Of a DNA stretch of 54,054 nt, positions 32,886 to 42,499 are shown piece after piece. Made by a program: the position numbers and the translations under genes. The stretch spans positions 1 to 54,054 of the forward strand of contig CANPZB010000004.1 of assembly GCA_947588755.1 (NCBI GenBank), written 5' to 3'. A model generated the notes under the pieces. That model searched no databases. It had not been told where the DNA came from and was given only the letters and a program-made list of their open reading frames with translations. Origin of the DNA: Candidatus Gastranaerophilales bacterium (lineage in GTDB: Bacteria > Cyanobacteriota > Vampirovibrionia > Gastranaerophilales > Gastranaerophilaceae). The stretch's first letter is position 1. Every line of letters begins with the position of its first letter.

Positions 32886-33055
32886 TCTTCTTTATCATTA
32901 TCATCTACCCAGATTACAGTTAAATTAATCGGCTTATAAAAATCTTTCATAAACGGGTTTATCATACTTATGCCGGAAAATTTATTTTTAGATACGCTAT
33001 CATAAAAATTTATTTTTTCGGCTAATTTTTTTGCAAAACTTTGTATACTCACCAT
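32882..33055 (-). CDS. 57-residue protein of unknown function
   Basis: AAAAGGAA lies just upstream of ATG 33055. The sequence reads MVSIQSFAKKLAEKINFYDS and ends LTVIWVDDNDKED. It meets the ABC ATPase tail to tail with a 4-nt overlap. No domain is recognised. Support is the Shine-Dalgarno and the intact frame; it could still be spurious. Confidence 0.5.
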   Translation of the reverse strand: MVSIQSFAKKLAEKINFYDSVSKNKFSGISMINPFMKDFYKPINLTVIWVDDNDKED

Positions 33056-33291
33056 ATCAATTCCTTTTAATACCACATAATTTATTATTAAAAATTTTTT
33101 CGGCTCTCTAATCCCGAAAAAGTATAATATTTTGCGGCTTAAATAGTTAATAAGGCTAATCCCCTGTACTTATTGCATAATTTTAACAATACAAATAAAA
33201 TCTGAAATATAAAGAGATATCCGTAACTGTTTAGGGGGAAAGTTTTATCAAGAAAATTTGTTAAAAAATTTTTCAAACAAAAAACATATAC

Positions 33292-33320
33292 TTGGCTAAA
33301 AAGTTCATCGGTTATATAAT
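33292..33320 (+). promoter_or_regulatory. Promoter of the AsmA/TamB-like gene
   Basis: TTGGCT (33292-33297), a 17-bp spacer and a perfect TATAAT (33315-33320) lie 12 bp before the ATG at 33333; AGGG is close to the start codon. Confidence 0.65.
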
Positions 33321-33332
33321 TTAGTTAGGGAT

Positions 33333-36300
33333 ATGAGTAAAAATAATCTGCTTGATGAGGATAACAAATTAAAAAACGGAAATACGAATTCTGTTGACGA
33401 CAAAAAATGCCGTGATGTTTCAGAATTTTATAAAAAATTTTTGTCACGCAAAGCGGTTATACCCATCTTTTTTTTAATTGTATTGTATTTATTTTATCTT
33501 TTTGTAATTCCTTTTGTATTTAATAAATTTTATGGCAAGCAATTTGTTGAAAATAAGATATTTGAAGCTTCGGGATACAGAATTAATCTTACATCACCGC
33601 AGTTGAAAACGGGGCTTACACCGTCCGTGATTTTAAAAGATAATCTTGTACAACTTTTAAACACTGACGGTTCGCAAGCATTACGGCTTGAAAATCCTTA
33701 CATAAAGATTAAATTATTACCTTTGCTGTTTAAAAAGCTTGATATTACGGGACTGTCTGCTCAAAATATTTCCGCATTTATGATTTACGACAAGAACAAA
33801 AAACTTAAACTGGGCGATTACCCGATTGTAAAACCCGATAAAGATTTGCCTTTTACCCCCTATAAATTAAAAATAAATACACAAAATATTAATGTATCAT
33901 TTTCGGATGAAATTAAAAATGAAACAATTAAACTCAACTGCAAATACTTCATTGTAAATAAATATCTGCACAACAAAGAGCTTTCGCTTTCCGCCGATAC
34001 AAAAATTTCTAAGAATAACAAAGTTTCATCCTTAAAAATTGATACCGATATAAAACTGCCGTTAATTAAGGCTTTTGACAACGACATTAAAATTAACGGA
34101 AATATTGATAATTTAGACCTTTCCGATTTTTCCGTATATGCGGCATCATTTTTCCCCGATATAAAATCCTTAACAGGTATTATAAACTTTACTTCAAGCA
34201 CCGTAAAAAACGGGAAATACAAACAGCTTAACTCTGAATTAAGTATTGATAATTTGGGGATTATAAAAAACGATGAACCGGCTTCCGTAAAATGTTCGGA
34301 CAATTTAACCCTGAAAAGTAATATCAGGATATTGAAAAACGAAGCCGAAATCCAAAAAATAACTTTAAAAGCCGGCGATATTCTGCTTGATGCTTTTGGC
34401 TGCATAAAAAATATCAATTCAGGTCAGCCTGATACAGACATTAAATTAAATATTCACCCTTCACGTTTTGAAAAAATTCTGCAAATCTTACCCGGCAGCG
34501 AAACGCTTGTCCCTGACATAAATTTGTACCTTCTCAAAAAAACAGGTTTTTGGGGAAATATTTCGGGCAGTCTTAACATAAAAGGTAAAACCTTAAAACC
34601 TGATATTACGGGAAATATTACCGTTGATGACGCTTATTTATTAAAACCGATACCTAATGCCGAAAAAGCTTTAATCAAACTGAAATTCATCGGTCAGAAA
34701 ACCGATATCGACGTTAAAGTACCCACGGATAAAACACAGGCGGTTTATGTAAAAGGTCCTGTTGACCTATACAATGATAAATACGGCGACTTAATAATAA
34801 CAAGTACCGATAGCGTGGATTTAAAAACAGCTCAAATAGTGTTAAATCCCCTGCACGACATTTTGTATTTTGATATAGGTCCGGTTCCTGGGATGGACAT
34901 AAAAGGCAAAGGCGGTATTAATCTCCACGTAAAAGGAACCCGTAAAGACCCGCATGGCTGGGGTAAATTTTATTTTCATAATGCAAGTGTTTCATTTTTG
35001 GGCATAAATAACATGCTGATTACTAACGGCAAAGGCACATTAATTTTCGATGACCAAAATACGAAATTCAAATCCGAAACGGCTAATTTGAACGGGAAAC
35101 CGATTTCCGTTGAAGGAAGCTGCACTTTGCTCGGGGAACTTGATTTTGACGTTTCATCAAAATCTCAAGAGCTTGGAAAGCTTTTGAAAATAATCAAAAC
35201 ATCCCCAATGCTGGCGGATATTCAGAATATGACAAAGATGATTAAGGATGCGAAAGGCCCTGTAGACATACAGATAAATCTTACGGGAAAAGTTAAAGAT
35301 ATAAATGATGCCGTAATTAACAAAAATTTATTTGCAAAAGGCAAAATAAAACTCAATTCAGCCGTCATTATTCCCGATAATTTCCCTGACTTATCGCTTC
35401 GCACTTCGGGGATAATAGATTTTGACAACACCGATGCCGACTTAAATTTAATCTCAAATATAAATAAATCAACAATAAAAATTGCGGGAAAAATCAGGAA
35501 CAACATTTGCGATATTAAAGCGTATACCGGAGATTTCCATATTTCGGACGGCTTTAGCCTGCTTCCAGCAAAAGTGAAAATCCCTTATAAAAGCGATTTG
35601 AGCAAAATTACGACGGAATTTACCGCTCATTACACGGGCAAATCGGATGAACCTGACCTGGATAAACTCACTTTGAAAGGGGTTTTGAAAGGCAACAAAA
35701 CATTATATAAAAATATTTTTATCAACAGCGGTAAATATGAAATAAGCAATTCGGTATTCAATACGGGTAAATTATCAGGTTCTTTAAACGGCAGTCCGTA
35801 TAAACTGTCTTTGCGGATAAACAATTTTTACGATGAAAAAAAACGTGTTGTTAACGGAGAGTTCAATATATACAAATTTAATCTCAAAGAGTTAAACAGT
35901 GATGAAGTCCGCAGTATATTGAGTTATTCCGGGGTATCAACACTTCGTGATTTCAGGAATTTTTCCGGTGTAAGCGATATTGCCGCAAGAGCCGTAAATA
36001 ACAAATTAAATATTTACACGGTAATCGATAACATAAAATTTTTACATGTTCCATCAAATCTTGATATAAGGTTAAACAGCGGGAGTGTGCTTTTGAACGG
36101 AAACACTCTGAACCTCAATAAATTAAATGCACGTATCGGAGCCATGCCTGTATTTTTAAACGGGAAAATCTTTGATATAAGGAAAAATCCGAATTTGCAT
36201 TTATATATAAATGCTAAGCCTACACAGGAATTTTTGGACCAATTTTTTAACAACAAGTCAGTATATCCGATAAAAATGAAGGGTGATATTATATTAAGTT

Positions 36301-37883
36301 CCGAAATTAACGGCAGAACTAATAATATCAACACTAATTCACAAATCAGCCTTAGCGAGAATTCAAGCATATATTATATGGGAGCATCTCTCGGCGACAG
36401 TGAAAACCCAGTAAAGATATTAGTTAACAGTAATCACATGCCCGAAAGGATAAAAATTAACAATTTCAAATATGACAAAATCATATTATCTCAGAATAAC
36501 AAGCCTTTTTCGAATAATCAGTTAACCGCATCGGGGGTAATTAATTTTATATCAGGCAAAACGGCAGGTTTTAATAATCTCCGCATAAAGACACAAAATC
36601 CGACGGATGCAAAGATATTCAATATAATATTTACCAAACCGCTGATAAAGCAAGGTGTATTCAGTTCTGATTTAGTATTAAACGGAACTGTAAAAAATCC
36701 GAAAATCCGCGGGACTCTTGACGTTACGAGTATAGATATGCCGTTTTACGATTCTACGATAAAAGACATTAACCTCAATTTTAAAAACGATATAATCCAA
36801 ATCAAATCACGGGCGAACGTATTAACAAATGATGTTATATTGAACGCAGTAATGAAGAACAAGTTAACCCCTCCTTACATTGTGGAAAATATAATACTTA
36901 ATTTAAAATCTTTAGACATAAACAAAATTACGGATACTTTACGCGAAATAGATTTGGCACGTCCCGTTTATCCCAACGAAACTCAACAGACACAGCCTAT
37001 AGACATTACGCAGGTTATAATTAAAAATGCCGATATCTCTGCGGACAATGTAAGCATAAAAAACATCAGAGCGGAAAATTTCAAAGCTAAGATGAGCATT
37101 AATGAAAAAATGCTTGCGGACATCAGCGATTTCAAATTCAATATAGCGGAAGGCAGTGTAAACGGCAGAATGCAATATAACTTGCTTAACAACGCAGCGA
37201 AATTAAAAATTCATTTAAACAAAGCAAATTCCGCGGTAATGTCAGAGGCATTATTTGATTTAAAAAATCAAATACAGGGAGAAGCGAGCGGGGACATAAA
37301 TTTAAGTTGTGACGGCACATCACATGACACATGTTTCAGAACGATAACGGGTGACGGGAGTTTTAACGTAGAGAACGGGAAAATGCCCAAACTCGGTTCA
37401 CTGGAATATCTTTTAAAAGCAGGTAATCTTTTAAAAGGCGGTTTTACGAGTTTGTCAATAAACGGTTTAATAGACCTTATCACACCGTTAAAAACGGGAG
37501 ATTTCAAGAGTATATCGGGAGATTTTAAGATAACCGACGGTACGGCTCACACAATAAACATTTATTCCAAAGGCAAAGATTTGAACTTATACATCACGGG
37601 TTCATACAATTTAATCAGTTCAACGGCTGATATGGAGATATTCGGCAGTCTGTCCAAAAACATAACGGGTGTATTCGGAAAGGTAAAAAATGCATCATTA
37701 AACACTTTATTTAATACTATTCCGGGGCTGAGCGGTAATAACGAGCCGTCGGAATACGAACAGCAGAAGCGAAAAATCCCGCAGATTTCAGACGAAGCGA
37801 GTATTTATCGTATATTCAAAGCCGATGTAAACGGAGATATCAACGGTGATAATTACGTCAAGAGTTTCAAATGGATAAAATAG
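33333..37883 (+). CDS. AsmA/TamB-like giant membrane-anchored repeat-beta protein
   Basis: The 1516-residue protein has a cytoplasmic N-terminus (1-40), one transmembrane helix (41-63) and a long extracytoplasmic stretch of repeated beta elements. Its AsmA-like C-terminal region has GEASGDINLSCDG, ITGDGSFNVENGKMPKLGSL, GDFKSISGDFKITDGTA and GKDLNLYITGSYNLISSTAD. AsmA-clan proteins bridge the inner and outer membranes and are implicated in lipid transport and outer-membrane biogenesis. This supports a diderm envelope. It stands alone, converging on prfB with a 1-nt gap. Confidence 0.85.
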   Translation: MSKNNLLDEDNKLKNGNTNSVDDKKCRDVSEFYKKFLSRKAVIPIFFLIVLYLFYLFVIPFVFNKFYGKQFVENKIFEASGYRINLTSPQLKTGLTPSVILKDNLVQLLNTDGSQALRLENPYIKIKLLPLLFKKLDITGLSAQNISAFMIYDKNKKLKLGDYPIVKPDKDLPFTPYKLKINTQNINVSFSDEIKNETIKLNCKYFIVNKYLHNKELSLSADTKISKNNKVSSLKIDTDIKLPLIKAFDNDIKINGNIDNLDLSDFSVYAASFFPDIKSLTGIINFTSSTVKNGKYKQLNSELSIDNLGIIKNDEPASVKCSDNLTLKSNIRILKNEAEIQKITLKAGDILLDAFGCIKNINSGQPDTDIKLNIHPSRFEKILQILPGSETLVPDINLYLLKKTGFWGNISGSLNIKGKTLKPDITGNITVDDAYLLKPIPNAEKALIKLKFIGQKTDIDVKVPTDKTQAVYVKGPVDLYNDKYGDLIITSTDSVDLKTAQIVLNPLHDILYFDIGPVPGMDIKGKGGINLHVKGTRKDPHGWGKFYFHNASVSFLGINNMLITNGKGTLIFDDQNTKFKSETANLNGKPISVEGSCTLLGELDFDVSSKSQELGKLLKIIKTSPMLADIQNMTKMIKDAKGPVDIQINLTGKVKDINDAVINKNLFAKGKIKLNSAVIIPDNFPDLSLRTSGIIDFDNTDADLNLISNINKSTIKIAGKIRNNICDIKAYTGDFHISDGFSLLPAKVKIPYKSDLSKITTEFTAHYTGKSDEPDLDKLTLKGVLKGNKTLYKNIFINSGKYEISNSVFNTGKLSGSLNGSPYKLSLRINNFYDEKKRVVNGEFNIYKFNLKELNSDEVRSILSYSGVSTLRDFRNFSGVSDIAARAVNNKLNIYTVIDNIKFLHVPSNLDIRLNSGSVLLNGNTLNLNKLNARIGAMPVFLNGKIFDIRKNPNLHLYINAKPTQEFLDQFFNNKSVYPIKMKGDIILSSEINGRTNNINTNSQISLSENSSIYYMGASLGDSENPVKILVNSNHMPERIKINNFKYDKIILSQNNKPFSNNQLTASGVINFISGKTAGFNNLRIKTQNPTDAKIFNIIFTKPLIKQGVFSSDLVLNGTVKNPKIRGTLDVTSIDMPFYDSTIKDINLNFKNDIIQIKSRANVLTNDVILNAVMKNKLTPPYIVENIILNLKSLDINKITDTLREIDLARPVYPNETQQTQPIDITQVIIKNADISADNVSIKNIRAENFKAKMSINEKMLADISDFKFNIAEGSVNGRMQYNLLNNAAKLKIHLNKANSAVMSEALFDLKNQIQGEASGDINLSCDGTSHDTCFRTITGDGSFNVENGKMPKLGSLEYLLKAGNLLKGGFTSLSINGLIDLITPLKTGDFKSISGDFKITDGTAHTINIYSKGKDLNLYITGSYNLISSTADMEIFGSLSKNITGVFGKVKNASLNTLFNTIPGLSGNNEPSEYEQQKRKIPQISDEASIYRIFKADVNGDINGDNYVKSFKWIK

Positions 37884-37884
37884 A

Positions 37885-38974
37885 TTACTGAGCCGATTTC
37901 CGCAAATATTCATCAATAAACATATCGATATCGCCGTCCATAACTGCATCTACATTAGCGGTTTCACAGCCCGTTCTGTGGTCTTTAACCATTTTATACG
38001 GATGAAAAACGTATGAGCGAATTTGCGAACCGAAATTAATATCGACATTTTCGCCTTTTAATTCCGCCAGTTTTTTTTCATATTCAGCCTGCTTAATTGC
38101 GAGTAATTTAGAAGCCAAAATTTGCATGGCATTAGCTTTATTTTGGGTTTGCGACCTTTCCTGCTGGCATTTAACAACAATTCCCGTCGGTTTATGTAAA
38201 ATTCTCACGGCGGTTTCGACTTTGTTAACATTTTGCCCGCCAGCCCCGCCTGAACGCATGGTATCGACTTCCAAATCTTCTGGCGGAATAACAATATTTT
38301 TTTCAAAATCTTCAATAATGGGAGAAACTTCAAGCGAAGCGAAACTTGTTTGTCGTTTGCCGTTAGCGTTAAACGGCGAAATCCTCACGAGCCTGTGAAC
38401 TCCTTTTTCTGCCTTGGCGTAACCGAAAGCGAATTTACCCGAAATTTTAAAAGTTGCGGACTTAATTCCCGCTTCGTCACCGTCGTACTTATCGAGTAAA
38501 GTAATTTTCCAGTTTTTATTTTCCGCCCACCGTACGTACATTCTCAACAGCATGGAAGCCCAGTCCTGAGCGTCAGTGCCGCCTGCACCTGCATTAACTG
38601 TCAAAATAGCGTCAGACTCATCATATTCACCGCTGAGCATTTGTTTTATTTCAAACTGATTAAGTTCATTTTCCGCTTTATTGAGCAATTCAACACTTTC
38701 GCAAATAAGTTCGTTATCCTGAATGTCTAAAGCGGTTTGAGTATCTTGAATTACCGTGTTGCAGCGATTAAGGAAATCGAGATTATTTTTTAATTCTCTA
38801 ACCCTTGCCCCTATTTTGGAAGCCTTATCGGAATCAGCCCAAACCTCTTGTTTTTGTAAATCATTTTCAAGATTAATGAGTTCGGAGTTTAGTTTTATCG
38901 GGTCAAAGACACTCCTTAATTTTGTTAAATTTTTCAATAAATGAATTTAATTTTTGCTTAATATCCGTATCCAT
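37885..38974 (-). CDS. prfB: Peptide chain release factor 2 with programmed +1 frameshift
   Basis: The first frame starts at ATG 38974 and encodes 23 residues ([20 protein letters not shown] then ECL) before an in-frame TGA at 38905-38903. A +1 shift at CTT-TGA-C continues into the main frame (DPIKLNSE...), giving a 362-residue protein, close to E. coli RF2. The SPF codon-reading tripeptide ([11 protein letters not shown]) and the GGQ motif ([17 protein letters not shown]) are present. RF2 terminates at UGA/UAA, and UGA read-through by shifting is its autoregulation. An annotation of only the downstream frame from a TTG at 38937 would miss the true N-terminus. Confidence 0.95.
38902..38916 (-). 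promoter_or_regulatory. prfB: Programmed frameshift signal of prfB
   Basis: An internal Shine-Dalgarno-like AGGAG (38916-38912) stands 3 nt before the slippery CTT-TGA-C. This is the same order and spacing as in E. coli (AGGGGG-UAU-CUU-UGA-C). Confidence 0.95.
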
Positions 38975-38980
38975 AAGAGT

Positions 38981-38989
38981 ATTATATCA
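38981..38989 (-). promoter_or_regulatory. Extended -10 promoter of prfB, probably leaderless
   Basis: TGA-TATAAT on the minus strand ends 6 nt before the prfB ATG at 38974. No Shine-Dalgarno precedes the ATG and no good -35 is seen. Confidence 0.6.
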
Positions 38990-39047
38990 TGAAAATTTCT
39001 TCCATGCTCCCCATGAACCAATGTCACGAAAATTTACCCCTCTCCCC

Positions 39048-39108
39048 ATGTCATCCTGAACTTGTTTCAGGATCTTACCCTCGTGGCATTCGTTCAGTAT
39101 CTTAAATC
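39048..39108 (+). repeat. Isolated copy of the ATCCTGAA palindromic repeat
   Basis: The core ATCCTGAA-CTTGT-TTCAGGAT occupies 39053-39073. It is preceded by CATGTC and followed by the unit's tail (CTTACCCTCGTGGC..., then CAGTATCTTAAATCA). It lies between prfB and the 723-residue-protein gene. Confidence 0.95.
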
Positions 39109-39275
39109 ATTTTAGTCGCTGAGATGAACTCCGCAATTGCACTTGTTATTCGTGACGTATTTAACATTTCTTTACAAATCAGACAAAAAAATTAAAGTTT
39201 AACGTCAAGAATGCCGATATAACGAATAAGAATAAAAATATAAAGGAATAACAAGAAAGGATACGGTAAAACTCT

Positions 39276-41447
39276 ATGGGAATGGCAGCAGGACAAGCAA
39301 GATTATTATCAATAACATCACGCATGTCTGATAATGAGTTGAGAGCACAGCTAATTAACAACTCAAAAATGCGTCTTGCTACCGAAAGTTCCAAGGTAAG
39401 CGAAAACTACGTGGCGGCATTGAATAATGCTCAACTGATGTTTACCAACTACGGACCTGAAAATGCAATGAGCTATCAACAATTGACTTTCAATTCGCTT
39501 ACTAATTACTGTCAATATAACAACCAGTACGCGTTAACAAATGCTGCAGGACAAGTTCTCGTATCAGAAGCCGATGCGGCTAACTTTTTGGCCTCTGACA
39601 AAGATTTGAACAAATTCCTTGAATGCTACAGACTGTCATTAGACACAACATACTTTGACCAATTTAAAGATAATGCATTTGTAAGCAAATTCGGTACATC
39701 CTATACAGGTGAACAACTTAAAGCCATGTATTTGGGTGGTGAGTATGAAGGTAAAAAATATAACGATTATCTGTCTATACTTCAATCCGACGAATATTTC
39801 AATTTTGAGGACAATTTGAATACCGTCCAAACATTGTACGAAACTATTTATAACAATGAGGACTATATAAGTACTGTTCAGAAATTAATTAATTATAATT
39901 CAATTAGTTATGATTCAGATGGTAATGTTTTAGGCAGCACCATAAATAAAACAGATTATACATCCTGGAAAGCAGATGTTAAACATCCTGAAAATGACTA
40001 TTGGGATAATGGTAATAATAACCCTGTCACATGGATTGGAGTATTCTCTGCTTATCTAAGCGGTTTGAGTGAAGATAATGTTATTGAACCAGCTTTTGTA
40101 GATAAAGTTCTTAACATTATACGTGAAGCATATTTAGAAGTTGGAGGATATTATGGTATTCCAAAAACTTCCGATTTTACTGTCAATAATTTTACTGCGT
40201 CAAATAATAAAACGTATGAATATGATCCAGCCAGTAAATGTTTAACACTTGCTAATGGTGACAAATATAAGATTAGTTATGAAAAAACTATAGATCCATT
40301 AACAGGTGATGTCACTACAAATAAATATACCATATCTGCACTTGATAACAAAGGTAACATTATAACAGATGATGCCGGCAATAAATGCGAAACCGTGATT
40401 GACCTTAACGCAGGACAGACTTATAGCTCAATAGACAATGGCGATATTATTATTGAAGCAAGTGAGAATCAATTGAATTTTATTTATACAAGTGGTGCTC
40501 CTGGTCCTGCAACAGGCGGTGTAGCACATAATCATCCAAACGCAAACTATATTGAAAGATATGAGTTTACATTTAACAGTTCTTCTGGTGTAACGGGATG
40601 TAAGAACCACTACTATGGTTTGACAGGACGTAATGATATTTTATTCAATGCGTTACAAAGTGCCATGAATTTATTTGAACAAAACTTTGTTGCAAATAGT
40701 AAGATTGATACAGTTATGAGTAAAGCTATAGAGAGTAAGACATCATATGATTTTATGGATGAAGCAAAAAGCTTACAAGATGCTGTAAAAGCTCTTTCTG
40801 AGATATTTTACGGGCAAGGCACAACAAAAAGTATGTCATATACTAATTTCTTGAGTGAAGCCGCATTAATAGAAGCCTTGACAGATGGAACAACAGATGA
40901 AAAAGGTTATACTCCAAAAGGATTTAAAGATGGTGTACTGGCTGACAGTAATATTATGCAAATACTTATTCTTGAAAACTTATTTGATATATACGGCGAA
41001 CCTAACATTACATGGATTGATGAAAAGGATAATGAAAATCATACAGGTAATGCTTCTCACAAAGCACAATGGTATAAAAACCTGTTTAACAGAATGATGA
41101 ACGGGTTCAAAGTCCTCGGTAACGGGCTTGCTTCAAGCCCCGAATGGATTGAATTCGCTCTCGAAAGCGGACTCGTTACTATGGAACAGGTTACGGATAC
41201 TGATAAATGGAATTCGATTAGTTACACAAACGTCAGCGATATTACCGAACAAACTAACCAAAATACAGTTACTATCGCAGAAGCTGAATATCAAAAAGCC
41301 ATGAACCAAATTGAAGCTAAAGATAAACAATATGATATTGAATTGAAAAATATTGATACGGAACACAATTCATTACAAACCGAATACGATTCCATTAAAA
41401 CTGCCATAGACAAAAACGTCGAAAGAATGTTTAAAATGTATTCGTAA
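39276..41447 (+). CDS. Large protein of unknown function with coiled-coil C-terminus (723 aa)
   Basis: The N-terminus (MGMAAGQARLLSITSRMSDN, then NELRAQLINNSKMRLATESS) is helical and resembles a recurring N-terminal signature of large proteins in this lineage. The C-terminal ~70 residues form a coiled coil (EYQKAMNQIEAKDKQYDIEL to TAIDKNVERMFKMYS). The centre is Asn/Thr/Asp/Tyr-rich. Base composition changes within the gene: the ends use GC-richer codons, while about 39.9-41.1 kb is AT-rich with different codon choice, as if the middle were exchanged. There is no classical signal peptide. It may be a secreted or filament-associated protein, but this is a guess. Confidence 0.7.
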   Translation: MGMAAGQARLLSITSRMSDNELRAQLINNSKMRLATESSKVSENYVAALNNAQLMFTNYGPENAMSYQQLTFNSLTNYCQYNNQYALTNAAGQVLVSEADAANFLASDKDLNKFLECYRLSLDTTYFDQFKDNAFVSKFGTSYTGEQLKAMYLGGEYEGKKYNDYLSILQSDEYFNFEDNLNTVQTLYETIYNNEDYISTVQKLINYNSISYDSDGNVLGSTINKTDYTSWKADVKHPENDYWDNGNNNPVTWIGVFSAYLSGLSEDNVIEPAFVDKVLNIIREAYLEVGGYYGIPKTSDFTVNNFTASNNKTYEYDPASKCLTLANGDKYKISYEKTIDPLTGDVTTNKYTISALDNKGNIITDDAGNKCETVIDLNAGQTYSSIDNGDIIIEASENQLNFIYTSGAPGPATGGVAHNHPNANYIERYEFTFNSSSGVTGCKNHYYGLTGRNDILFNALQSAMNLFEQNFVANSKIDTVMSKAIESKTSYDFMDEAKSLQDAVKALSEIFYGQGTTKSMSYTNFLSEAALIEALTDGTTDEKGYTPKGFKDGVLADSNIMQILILENLFDIYGEPNITWIDEKDNENHTGNASHKAQWYKNLFNRMMNGFKVLGNGLASSPEWIEFALESGLVTMEQVTDTDKWNSISYTNVSDITEQTNQNTVTIAEAEYQKAMNQIEAKDKQYDIELKNIDTEHNSLQTEYDSIKTAIDKNVERMFKMYS

Positions 41448-41510
41448 TATGTCATGCTAAAACAATGCCGCGAAAATTGTGTATGTCCCTCCCCCATGCC
41501 ATGGTGACCA

Positions 41511-42160
41511 CCACCATGTCATCCTGAACTTGTTTCAGGATCTTACCGCCGTCACCTAGTTCAGCATCTTAAATCAACATTAGCCACGAAAATTGTGTAT
41601 GTCTCCCACCATGTCATCCTGCCATCCCTACCATGTCATCCTGAACTTGTTTCAGGATCTTACCGCCGTCACCTAGTTTCAGTATCTTTTGTATTAAGCC
41701 CCCTGAACACCAACATGTCATCCTGAACTTGTTTCAGGATCTTACCCCCGTCGCATAGTTTCAGTGTCTTTTACATACAGCATTGATACGGGCAGGTTTT
41801 AAGCCATGTAAGACTTGATAAGGCTAAGATGCTGAAATAAATTCAGCATGACATGGCGGGGGGAAGACATGGAAAGACATGACAGAATTTTCGTGTTCTT
41901 GTTATCATTTTTGTCAGAATAAAACCATAACATGTCATCCTGAACTCGTTTCAGGATCTTATCCCCGTCACATAGTATCAGTATTTTAAATCAACATTAG
42001 CCACGAAAATTCTAAGATACTGAAATAAATTCAGCATGACAGAATTTTCGTGGCATTCTCGTCTGTTTGTGACAAACAATACACTACCCCATGCCATCCT
42101 GAACACCCACCATGTCATCCTGAACTTGTTTCAGGATCTTGTTTCGTGACCTAGTTTCAG
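41511..42160 (+). repeat. Left arm of the palindromic repeat array
   Basis: The unit of about 90-110 bp is CATGTC, then the core ATCCTGAA-N5-TTCAGGAT, then a CTTACC...GTCACCTAGTTTC stretch, then AGTATCTTAAATCAACATTAG and a CACGAAAATT motif. Loops are CTTGT or CTCGT. The variant ATGCTGAA-N5-TTCAGCAT keeps pairing by changes on both arms. Confidence 0.9.
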
Positions 42161-42189
42161 TATCTTAAATCGTGATTTATGAACTTCTA

Positions 42190-42198
42190 TGATAAAAT
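42190..42198 (+). promoter_or_regulatory. Extended -10 promoter of the GIY-YIG gene, probably leaderless
   Basis: TGA-TAAAAT ends 6 nt before the ATG at 42205; no Shine-Dalgarno is present. Confidence 0.5.
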
Positions 42199-42204
42199 AC
42201 ATAT

Positions 42205-42492
42205 ATGAACAAAGATTATGCAGTTTACATATTGACTAATTACCAACAAACAACTTTTTATATAGGTGTCACAAGCGATTTACAGAAAAGAATTTGGGAA
42301 CATAAAAACAAAGTAGTAGAAGGATTTACCCAAAAATATAACGTTGACAGACTTGTATATTATGAAATAACAGGTGATATAGAAGCTGCGTTAAACAGAG
42401 AAAAACAATTAAAACGCTGGCACAGAGATTGGAAAATTAATTTAATAAAAGAAACAAATCCGGAATTTAACGACTTATCTCTTGAGTGGTGA
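42205..42492 (+). CDS. Solo GIY-YIG endonuclease at the centre of a repeat array
   Basis: The 95-residue single-domain protein has DYAVYILTN (GIY-like strand), FYIGVTSDLQKRIWEHKN (YIG at 19-21, Arg29, His33) and NREKQLKRW with Glu66 as the likely catalytic metal ligand. This is the UPF0213-type solo GIY-YIG family. The frame is intact with the expected catalytic residues. Palindromic repeats on its left mostly face one way and those on its right face the other. This recalls RAYT transposase genes flanked by REP sequences, and suggests that the nuclease acts on, or was carried with, these repeats. The association is seen; the mechanism is inferred. Confidence 0.9.
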   Translation: MNKDYAVYILTNYQQTTFYIGVTSDLQKRIWEHKNKVVEGFTQKYNVDRLVYYEITGDIEAALNREKQLKRWHRDWKINLIKETNPEFNDLSLEW

Positions 42493-42499
42493 ACAAGAT

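Larger units (their letters stand above)
41448..42204. other. Repeat-filled spacer left of the GIY-YIG gene
   Basis: There is no gene. It holds five plus-orientation copies of the palindromic core (starts 41521, 41638, 41720, 41937, 42117), two minus-orientation variant copies (41829, 42017), and truncated fragments (about 41611 and 42090). It ends in the extended -10 box of the GIY-YIG gene. Confidence 0.85.
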
